Part shown: positions 55,522-64,000 of the stretch, piece by piece | Layout of the letters: each line of letters opens with the position of its first letter | Position numbering within the stretch: position 1 is the first letter of the stretch | Assembly (NCBI GenBank): GCA_025331125.1 | Contig: JAOALB010000064.1 | Span: 124,001 to 188,000, forward strand | Direction of reading: 5' to 3' | Length of the DNA: 64,000 bases | From: Mycogone perniciosa | Lineage: Eukaryota; Ascomycota; Sordariomycetes; Hypocreales; Hypocreaceae | Made by a program: the position numbers and the translations under genes | Notes under the pieces: model-generated | Seen by the model: only the letters and a program-made list of their open reading frames with translations | Databases searched by the model: none | Told to the model about the DNA's origin: nothing

Positions 55522-57671
55522 ATGACACTCGGGAATGGATATCATGCAGCTTTGCAAGCGAACCATGAAGCCATACAGAAATCCCCTCTTCGGGGCGTTT
55601 CCTATAATTATGGGTCATTTTCTGGCAAATTTGTCTCATGGTACGTACGGCCATCAAACATAACTGGCCGTTTTCATGCCGAGTCAATAAGCCGGCCTGG
55701 TCCTGGTAGCTCGGCCGACGAAATCATGGCAGACATCAAGAATCCACCAAAACATCCGTAAGCCATGACCGTGCCGCCTTACCGGATCACCCGATAAGCT
55801 AACATTTTGCAGCTTTCTCAATGGCAACTTCGCCCCCGTTTCGAAGCAGCTGTCTCTAGAGCCATGCGAAATACAGGGGACGATACCAGATGAGCTTATT
55901 GGCGGGCAGTATGTGCGAAATAGCAGCAATCCACTGCCTCATGTCGACCCGAGGCGTGCCTTGCATTGGTTTGACGGCCATGGCATGCTTCATGCTGTGT
56001 ACTTTAGCCCGAGCAAGAGCCGCGCTGGCAACGGATCGGACGTGCAGCCGCTGTTCAGCAACCAGTATGTGCTGACGGACGTTTTTCTGGCGGAATCCAA
56101 GTCCCGGAAAGGGTCACCCATCCTGCCGAGCATAGCAACCCTGATCGATCCAGCATCGCCTTTGCTCACAATCCTTAGAGACGTGCTCAGAACGCTCTGG
56201 GTGGTTCTCTGCTCATGGGTGGGCCGCTCATTGACACCTATCAAAAGGATTAGCGTTGCAAATACGAATATTATATCCCACAATGGCCGCATTCTGGCAA
56301 TGTGCGAAAGCGGTCCCCCAATGCGGGTCTCCCTCCCGGATCTCAAAACGGTTGGACGGTTTGACGGCTGCAGGGCCGAGGGAGAGCCAGACGGGACCGA
56401 GAGAACAGTTCCAGGCTCCAGGTTTACGGACAACGGATTACTGAGCTTTTTCCGTGAGTGGACTACTGCGCATGTAAGTGCAATCTTGGGATCCGAAGAC
56501 AACGTACTACATGAAGTTAACTTGAACAAAGCCTCACATTGATCCTCGTACGGGTGAAATGCTACTGTTTCATTCAACTTTTGTTCGACCCTTTGTCCGC
56601 TATTCTATTCTAGCCAGATCAAGTAGCACGTCTGCCGCTGAAAATGAGCTTTTCGGCAGAACTGTGCCTGGCGTCCCATCGCCAAAGATGATGCATGATT
56701 TTGGTGTGTCCCGCCGGCACACGGTCATCATTGACATGCCATTGTCGCTGAATCCCCTCGACTTGGCCCATAACAAGCCGGTGGTCTTGTTCAACCCGAA
56801 AGGAGAAACCCGGTTTGGAGTGTTTCCACGCTACATGCCCCAAGAAGTGCAATGGTTTTCCACAGAGGCCTGTTGCATCTTCCACACAGTTAACACATGG
56901 GACGAAGTCGTAAAGGCTGATACGCCACAGATAACGGTAAACATGCTCGTGTGCCGAATGACTGGGCCTACTATGGTCTATGCCTCTGGTAATATTCCTG
57001 TGCCCAGCAACCAAGCCACTTTGAAGGAAGAATGCCGGCTTTACTACTACCAATTTGCTGTTGACGGCGCCAATCGAACAATTACCCAGCAGTGGGCGCT
57101 AAGTGCTATTCCATTCGAGTTTCCCCATGTGCCCGATCACCTTGCTGTGTCTGCTACTCGGTTCGTCTACGGCTGCTCGGTGGGTCGAGGCAATGACTTG
57201 GAAGATGAATACATACTCAAAATCGGCAGCTTGGCCAAGGTAAATGTGCAGAAGCTCGTTTCCAGAGGGCTCAAGAACCCTCCAGCCCCCGTATCTGGGT
57301 GCGTTGACGACCGATCGGTCAAAGAAGTCTTAGCCTCGGGCGACCCGGATGACCCTATTCAAATATTTGTGATGCCCGAGGGGTTTTATGCACAAGAATG
57401 TGTATTTGTCCCGCGTAAGGGGGGTGATTCGGAGGATGACGGCTGGCTCTTGACATTCGTCTTCGACGAATCACAGCTTGATGCAGAGGGCAATGCACCT
57501 GATGATGCTAAGGGTGAGCTATGGATTATCGACGCGAAGATGATGAAGGATGTAGTGGCACGCGTTCGGTTGCCACAACGAGTGCCGTACGGGTTGCATG
57601 GAACTTGGGTTTCAAAGGATGAAATTGCACAACAGCGCCCAGTGAAGGAGTTTCGCAGTTGCCCATTGTGA
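55522..57671 (+). CDS. carX: Carotenoid cleavage oxygenase (retinal-forming)
   Basis: Non-haem iron dioxygenase of the RPE65/CCD family that splits beta-carotene to retinal in fungi. Exon 1 ends PPKHP, an intron joins FLNGNFAPVSKQLSLEPCEI and QGTIPDELIGGQYVRNSSNP, and a second intron after EWTTAH joins PHIDPRTGEMLLFHSTFVRP. The four iron-binding His fall in DGHGMLHAVYF (His region before the core), TTAHPHIDPRTGE, MMHDFGVSRRHTVIIDMPLS and the C-terminal GLHGTWV; FHTVNTWDE matches the conserved second-shell region. Length is about 650-690 residues. The start is uncertain: ATG 55522 or in-frame ATG 55726 (MADIKNPPKHPFLNGNFAPV), the latter closer to homologues. Divergent from carRA, as in Fusarium-type clusters. 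Confidence 0.93.
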
Positions 57672-58471
57672 AAGACGAAGTCTTTTAGTTGGTTTACAAA
57701 GTCCCCACCAATGGGGAGAATAACCTTACAATCGGCGAGGGATTTGAATCCGATGTTAGGGTAGACCCGGTCTAAGGTGTTGGGAGTTGATTAATCCTTG
57801 CCCCTTATTAATGCTGGATATAAGATGGCCTTGAATGGCAAAGCTCAGGAAGAGTCGAAAGGGGATTACATCAGGGCTGGAATTACCGACAACACGCCCG
57901 AGGATTTGCATTATTTCCGAGGAGCCCATTGGACTGGTTATCTGCATGGAGTATTTGTCGAATGAAGAGGTTATATAATATATAAAGGCGTTGCTGTCAC
58001 CATCCGACCATTGTAAGAAGAACGTGACATGGTACGTACCCGGAGGAACCTCGGGTAAACGGGACCAATCAGCATTGGATCACTTAAATCACCACAGACT
58101 ATAAGGTGATCCCTGTGAGCGACGAAAGGACTGACCATGGATCACCAGGAAGATGAGTGTAACCCAAGGGGATCCATGATTATTCCCTTTGCATATACAC
58201 GACTGGCTTGTCACTCGCTTAGTGTACTTACTTAGACAGTCATTAACAATTGTATTCACTAGAACCGCCTGTTCTACAAAATCGTGACCACGTTACCCTG
58301 CTCAGTGTTCATCCCTGACCTCTCATTCAACATAAACCCAGGAAGCTCGGTTTATCCCTCGAGAATCAACCCGGATCGTCACATAAAGGTTATAATTAAC
58401 GATAACTTCTTTGTTCATTGCCCTGATAAAAGCTAGGAATGATTTTGATATACTGTATTGCTAATGATACC
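57672..58471. other. Convergent spacer carX / zinc-finger gene, 0.8 kb
   Basis: No gene or structural RNA recognised. Rather AT-rich towards 58200-58450. Confidence 0.35.
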
Positions 58472-60969
58472 TCACCCCCTCCGGAACACTCGCTTCGTTG
58501 ACCCAGCCTTTCCAATCTCCCCAAACTCATTGGACTGCGCAGATATGTGTTCTTTAGTGACCATTCGGGTCTTTTCCATCACGCTCTCTACCCATGCCTT
58601 GTTCTCCTCACTCATCTCAACCTTCTTGGCCGTTGGTCCTGACATACCTAAGCTTGAGCTGTCGTTATCCACCCCACCTGTACTCATGCGGGAACTGGGC
58701 TTTGTAACCTCATCCTTACTAGTAACGCGAGCACCGTGGTGAGTAACATACTCCTTTAAATACTCACCCAAATCGGCCCATCCACCACCAACGCGGACCA
58801 TGACACGTTCTCCATTCTCCCCAATGCAGCGGATGAAGAGCTTGATTGGACGCTCTCTGTTTGACTTTGAGAGATGATAGACTTTGGTGTCTTGGGAGCT
58901 CTGATTATGCTGTCTCTGATTCTTAGCTGGAGATAGTGTGAAGGAAGGTGTTGCGGTTGAGGACATTTTAGATGTGCTCCGTTTAATTGGCTCCTTGGAC
59001 GGTTTCTTCCTCAGTCGTGGGAGCAGGAGATCTGGAGGGTTTAAATTGATGGTGGGTGACTCATAGCTTAATTTGATCTTGCTGGGTATACTCTCAATGA
59101 TCTGGTTAATCTGCTCTCGAAGGCGCTGATCGCCCATGCTCTCTCTGCGAAAAACGCCTCGTGACATTTCTGCTGCTTCAAAAGGATCATCAAAGTAGCC
59201 AGGAAAAGAAGATTCATGTTCCGATGCACTATCGAGTATCCATTCCTTTACTCTAGCCATTTCTTGTGCAGATGATTGGTCAAAAGCTGCTGAGTCGAGA
59301 ACAGTCCAATCTTGAGAGTTGGATTGGGTGGAATCAAGACGCCCAAGGGCTGTCGTAGAGTTGAAAGACTCCATCTCATCCAGAGTAAAGTCCAAGGCAA
59401 TAGAGTTTTTCCTTCCTAGCTGTTGCACTTGAAAGCTATCTGATTCGTGGCCGGACTGAGCCTGTCCATCCTTCTCAAGCTCGTCTGCCTTGGGTAGAGC
59501 GTAGAGAGCAAGCCGTTCTAGATGGAAGGCAACATGGTTCTGGAGCTCAGGTACACTACTGAACGACGGATTTAGGCAGAAAGGGCAATTCCGTCGTGGT
59601 TTATTGGCAGGACGAACCGCGGCAGCCATAAGCTCCGTAGTGAAGTGCTCAGCTAGGTTGTCTATATGAACCTCCCTCAGATGATTGACGTATTCTGGTT
59701 GGGAGTCAAACTCGAGATTATGAGACTGGCAATGCCATACGAGTTGATGAAGGCTCTCATGATCCAGCCAGTCCTGGCGGGAACTGTACGTTCGGTTCGG
59801 ATCATGGCATATCTCATAGGTGCAATGGTATGGCTGAAGATCGTGTCTTAAATGAATGCTATGCAGAACATAGTAGTTAGATAATTATCCGATCCCGAAT
59901 GATATGTGATCTTACCGCCAGAAGCGTTCAGAAAGATATGATTTTGGGCATATTACTTTGCAGTAAGGGCAGAGAAAGAATTTCGTTGTGGTATCCTTTA
60001 TTGGCGGTGGGGGCCATTGGAGTCCCTCTGTTTTGAGAGTTATGCTCGTTGATGGGCGACTGTCTTGAGAAGATACAGATCCGGTGTCATCTAGCTTCAG
60101 GAACACTGTATGGAGCTTTGTTGCAGAAGTAGCAAGTGACCTTGGCTGCATTTGCATATTCTGCTTAACACCATTGTCTGGTATCAGGATATTAGTGCTC
60201 GTGATGACCGACTCTGGTTGTACTTCTTTGGGGTGATTGAGTTTCTCATCAAATGGCCGGCGACTTATGCGCTCTGCATGAATTTTCCAATAAATAAACT
60301 GTTGCTTCCGTCTTGCGTTAGCAATCCCAGTTCGCTTGATGAGCCAGTGACTTGGAGATGTCAAAACGTCAACGAGTTCAGGTTCTAGGAGCTGTAGAAG
60401 CTGCTCTCGCTGAGCGCCTGATACAATTGCGATAGATATTTCTTCGCATACTTGTATATATTGGTCGCGAACACCAATTGGGGTGTGTTTGTACAGCTCA
60501 TATGTGGGACGCTGCGGGCGATTTAGTGGCGTGCGGATCTTTGTGGAGATGCTGTATAGAGCATCGATGCTGTCGACTATCGAACACAGACGAAAATCTA
60601 CTTCATGGAATGAAGCTTCGCTACTTGGAGCGGAATCACATCCGCGATGGCTGTTGTCGGAGTCTACGCTGACATTCTCAGACGAGGGATTAGTGTCGAC
60701 ATCTTCACTCAGTAAGGTATTATCGTCTTTCTCGAATGGCAGCCGGTCCCCAGTCCATATAGCAAAAAGGCTTTCTAAATGCACTCTTAACTCTTTTAGT
60801 ATATCGGAGATTCGAACTCGAACGATAGTAGCGTCTCGGATGCGATAATCGAGGGAGGCATGGCCAGTTTGGTGAAGGCCAAGGCTGTGGGCCCAGAGCC
60901 TAAACCGTTGCTCGTCTGATTCAATATTGCGAAATTCCGGGGTTTCATTATATAAAAAAAAGGCATCTA
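58472..60969 (-). CDS. C2H2-type zinc-finger protein of the fungal STAND-associated kind, N-terminus missing
   Basis: The visible frame begins around LYNETPEFRNIESDEQRFRL, WAHSLGLHQTGHASLDYRIR, DATIVRVRISDILKELRVHL, a fungal N-terminal module often found with NLR-like or zinc-finger proteins. It continues through an acidic linker to LCPYCKVICPKSYLSERFWR. A short intron (about 59869-59915, GTAAGA...CATAG) joins IHLRHDLQPYHCTYEICHDP, SSRQDWLDHESLHQLVWHCQ, SQPEYVNHLREVH and RRNCPFCLNPSFSSVPELQN, HVAFHLERLALYALP, i.e. several Cys/His fingers. The C-terminus is Ser/Lys-rich with GWADLGEYLKEYV. There is no in-frame ATG at the 5' end before a stop; an acceptor-like TTTAG precedes the first codons. 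Either an upstream exon is missed or the gene is truncated at about 60970. Confidence 0.72.
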
Positions 60970-62318
60970 AACCCAAGACAAGACATCAAAGGACGACCTT
61001 GCGGCTATTGTTACAGTCAATACGTCAGCAGACGGAAGATTCAACTTTAAAGAGCGTCTTTCTTTTACTATTAAACGACGTCACCTTAGCGAGCTGCTAG
61101 ATAACCTCACCGAGGAACAACTCTCTTTAAATATTGTACTCAAAGGCATCAGGTCTCAGCGGAACTTCATTCTCCGCGAGCCGTCACAGGATGCGAAGCG
61201 ACTGCTAGCAAATTTCTCGCAGATTCGTCCGACTGCGATGGCTGTTTCTATGGCTATGTGCCAAGGCTGTACCTGCAACTGTACAAAGTCTCATACTGTC
61301 ATGATGCGGCTTGAGAGCAGGCTACACCAGCCGCGAGAGCTTAAGCGGAGGACCGGATGCACTACCTTCAACTTGGTCTTGATGCTAGGCGATTTACCCC
61401 AAGAAGCCGTGGTTAACGCTGTATCTCGATCTGATAACGATGCTTCATTGCATAATGCGTATGTGACAAATTTCATATATATGCATACGAATTAGATGCT
61501 TATGTTGTTCCAGGAACCCCGGATTGGGGGTAGTGAACCTCCCAAAGCAACTAGGAGGACCAAAAATTACTTTCAGCTTAACATCAGCAGGAGCAGATAA
61601 TAGCTACAATCGTGTGACAGTGACCAACATCTGTCAAGATGCTCGTCAAGCGCGCCTTGACGGGCGTATTCTTCATCTTCATCTGGCATCTGGCATTCTG
61701 TCGTGCTTAAGCAAGAATATTAAGGCGACCAGGAAATTTTCCATGCCGGCTAGTTTTGAGGAGTTTCTCATCGACAGTTCTCTGGACAAAGACTCTCACC
61801 TAACGCCTAAACAACGAACAATCCTGGCACTTGACGTGGCCGCAGGCATACTTCAGTTACGGGAGACGACTTGGCTAAGCTTGCCATGGAGTAAGAAGTC
61901 CATTAAGCTTCTTCCCCATCAAAAATACAAGACTACAATAGGCCCTTTTGTGGAGCAAATAATTGACCCAAAAGAGAGCTGCTCTGCAGACAAGGGGCCA
62001 TTGGACGGACCCGAACCTAAGACTGTGGTGCTAGAGCTTGCAATTTTGTTGATGGAAATATGGCACCATCAGACGATGGAGGCGTGGGCAATTGAGGTGG
62101 GAATGGAGAGTGTCAATACGCCAGATATGCGATATATCGCTGCCACTCGCTGGCTGGAGAGGACTTCGGAATGGCTGCCTCCACACCATCTGACGGCTGT
62201 GGAGCATTGCCTGGCGATCTGCTCAGGAAGGCTGCGACGGTGGAATGATGAGGAATTTCTGATACAGTATTGTGAGAATGTGATAAAGCCACTGCGAGAG
62301 AGTTGCAAGGCTTGGTAG
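60970..62318 (+). CDS. 5'-truncated DUF7580-type protein
   Basis: After a stop at 60967-60969 the frame reads TQDKTSKDDLAAIV, then RFNFKERLSFTIKRRHLSEL, LDNLTEEQLSLNIVLKGIRS and VMMRLESR. An intron (about 61460-61514, GTATGT...TCCAG) joins to NPGLGVVNLPKQLGGPKITF. The C-terminal domain follows: RKFSMPASFEEFLIDSS, LTPKQRTILALDVAAGILQL, TTWLSLPWSKKSI, VLELAILLMEIWHH and AVEHCLAICSGRL, with stop after RESCKAW. This is the fungal DUF7580 layout, but the roughly 200-residue helical N-terminal region is absent. The first in-frame ATG is only at 61238. The cut falls where the divergent zinc-finger gene begins. Family function is unknown; relatives are variable, accessory and often near STAND genes. 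Confidence 0.62.
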
Positions 62319-63136
62319 CAGAATAGGTTCCCGAAAGAAAGGCAGATTAAAGTCGGCGAAGACTCAAGAGGTATGGCAACTTGGTTGGTAATGATGTTAG
62401 ACGAGATTCGTGGGTCATTAGTAGCTGGTAAACCGCAAGACGTCGTTTGATGGACAGTATGGTAGGGCTAAATATCGTAACGAGGCTGCACACATCTCGT
62501 CCGCTTTACGTCCCCTACCTTGAGCTGGCAGATGCAGCGTGCCATCGGGCAGCTCTCCATCTGCACATCAACCACATTATAGAGGCTTGCAACACCAGCT
62601 GCAAAGGACGACGACGATCCTCCTCTTTTTCTCCTTGAATGGCGGGTTGGAATCCCCCAGTGGAAATCCGTTTTGGCGCTACGATTCGTCAGCACAATGC
62701 GCTGGATGTGAAGAAATCCCAAGCAGGAACGGGTCGCGCTGCACACATTTCGTGATAGACAAGACTCGTTGTGTCAGATTGCAGTGGATTCGGCAGCGGT
62801 CTGCCGAAATTTGGTCTCAAGATAGAAAGGTGAACGGCTGATGCGCGTGTTGGTCAGCTCCAGACATGGCTTTGCCTTCTTGACGAGGGACCTGACAACG
62901 ACCACGACTGACTCGGCATTGAGGAGATCGAGCCGTGATCCCCGGATTTACGTATTACCGATGTCATTGGGGTCAGAGTACGGAGCACTTCGTGCGAAGT
63001 AGCCATTCAGAAATATCTGACATGTGAAAGTCAATTGAACTCGAGCTCAGCAAAGTTGCTAGACCAACGTGACGATCTGCCCAAGACAAGCCCACAAGAT
63101 CGCGATACAACAATTTCGTTGACCCATGGTCACAAA
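62319..63136. other. Convergent spacer, 0.8 kb
   Basis: Between the DUF7580 gene and the P450 3' end. It holds the inverted repeat ACTTCG-TG-CGAAGT near 62987-63000 beside a TACGGAG motif. No gene recognised. Confidence 0.4.
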
Positions 63137-64000
63137 CTAGACAGCGCCCGTTTGCACTCCCTCGAAATCAAGACGATCGGCATCGCTCCTCTCCCATGGA
63201 TGGTCCACCACGACAGAACGGATGAGCTCTGCGTGCCTCTCACTCCTCACGGTAAATTTCGATGGGACATCCACAGGGTAACTGAGAAATCCTGGGGCAT
63301 GTTCCGGCTTAGGTTTAATCGGTCTCCCCTGCTCGTCAACCGCCTTGGTGATGTTGAATGTGGCTACCATTCTCGCAATCGAGATGAAGACGCTGTCGTA
63401 GGCAAGGTACCGGCCAGGGCATATTCTGCGGCCCCAGCCAAATGCTCCAGTTGGATCAGGCTCGTTACGCGGCTCCAGGAACCTCTCTGGGATAAACGAC
63501 GAGGGGTCTGGGTATGTTTGAGGATCACGAAGAAACCACCACGTTGCGGCGAGCAGGTATGTGCCCTTTGGGATGCGGTAACCGTTATATGTGATCTCCT
63601 GGTTAGTCGCATGAACCGTGTTCATTGCCACAAGGGGGAACCACCGAATCGTTTCCTTGACAACAGCTGAGATATATGGCAGCCTTTCTCGGTCTTCGAA
63701 TTCGGGAAGTCGATCTGGGCTTGTGCCGATCACGCTATCGATCTCCTCTTGCGCCTTTTGCTGGACCTCTGGGAACATGGCCATAGCCAATGCAAAGGCG
63801 CCGAGGGTAAACGCGGTAGTATCTGTCGCTCCTCCGTAAATTATCATGGCTGTCCACTTAATGGCATCCAACTCTTCATTCTGTGTGTCACCATGACTGC
63901 ACTTTTCAATGAGAGCTGACACGTATGATGGCCGATGAGTACCGTTTGCCATTTCTCGTTGAACAAATGCAAAGGGAATGTCTGCTGTCGTTTGGTTGAT
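63137..64000 (-). CDS. Cytochrome P450, C-terminal part (cut by window edge)
   Basis: Haem-thiolate monooxygenase; the frame runs off the right edge (INQTTADIPFAFVQREMANG at the border), so the ATG at 63950-63952 is internal. I-helix GGATDTTAF, K-helix ExxR in VVKETIRWFPL, PERF-region SSFIPERFLEPR and the haem loop FGWGRRICPGRYLA with the axial Cys are all present. The C-terminal RSERHAELIR tail is typical of the fungal group containing O-methylsterigmatocystin-oxidoreductase-like P450s. Substrate cannot be read from sequence. No lesion is seen in the visible part. Confidence 0.93.
   Translation of the reverse strand: MNQTTADIPFAFVQREMANGTHRPSYVSALIEKCSHGDTQNEELDAIKWTAMIIYGGATDTTAFTLGAFALAMAMFPEVQQKAQEEIDSVIGTSPDRLPEFEDRERLPYISAVVKETIRWFPLVAMNTVHATNQEITYNGYRIPKGTYLLAATWWFLRDPQTYPDPSSFIPERFLEPRNEPDPTGAFGWGRRICPGRYLAYDSVFISIARMVATFNITKAVDEQGRPIKPKPEHAPGFLSYPVDVPSKFTVRSERHAELIRSVVVDHPWERSDADRLDFEGVQTGAV

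Noticed and set aside
1..64000. CRISPR arrays, bacterial operons, origins or phage attachment sites
   Set aside because: The window is fungal nuclear DNA; repeats present are degenerate minisatellites without regular spacers.

Overview
The window is nuclear DNA of a filamentous ascomycete (Pezizomycotina, most likely a Sordariomycete; genus not resolvable by reading). Genes are split by short GT-AG introns with CTRAC-type branch sites, the proteins are typically fungal, and two landmark gene blocks are present.

Left block (0.5-13 kb): APN2, COX13, APC5 and CIA30 lie in the order that flanks the mating-type locus in many Pezizomycotina, so the MAT idiomorph probably lies just beyond coordinate 1. 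A Mba1/mL45-like mitochondrial protein and a DUF3669 protein follow.

Central housekeeping block (13.6-32 kb): an SSF/SLC5 permease, a three-RRM RNA-binding protein with a frame break near its C-terminus, a 4-kb gene-poor stretch, EOS1, eIF1 (SUI1) and TRM44. Several degenerate minisatellites lie in spacers and in the first intron of SUI1.

Accessory allorecognition/immunity block (32-47 kb): a HET-domain gene, a 600-bp degenerate repeat array, an alpha/beta-hydrolase lacking its nucleophile serine, a divergently transcribed NB-ARC NLR / PNP-domain gene pair that share a short Gly/Asn/Gln motif (C-terminus of the PNP protein, N-terminus of the NLR), and a NACHT-WD40 NLR broken by two in-frame TAA codons and one frame change. 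The NLR/PNP pair is the best candidate here for an undescribed system: a receptor and a detached effector that could signal through motif templating.

Carotenoid block (48-58 kb): carB <-> carO-like opsin, an SDR, and carRA <-> carX, i.e. phytoene synthase/lycopene cyclase, phytoene desaturase and a beta-carotene cleaving oxygenase. The opsin lacks the retinal Schiff-base lysine and both proton-relay carboxylates, so it should not be a conventional photoreceptor or pump.

Right end (58-64 kb): a C2H2 zinc-finger protein and a DUF7580-type protein meet head to head, both apparently missing their N-termini, followed by a P450 cut by the window edge. A short palindromic motif (TACGGAGTAC / TACGAAGTAC family) is scattered through the spacers between 23 and 63 kb.
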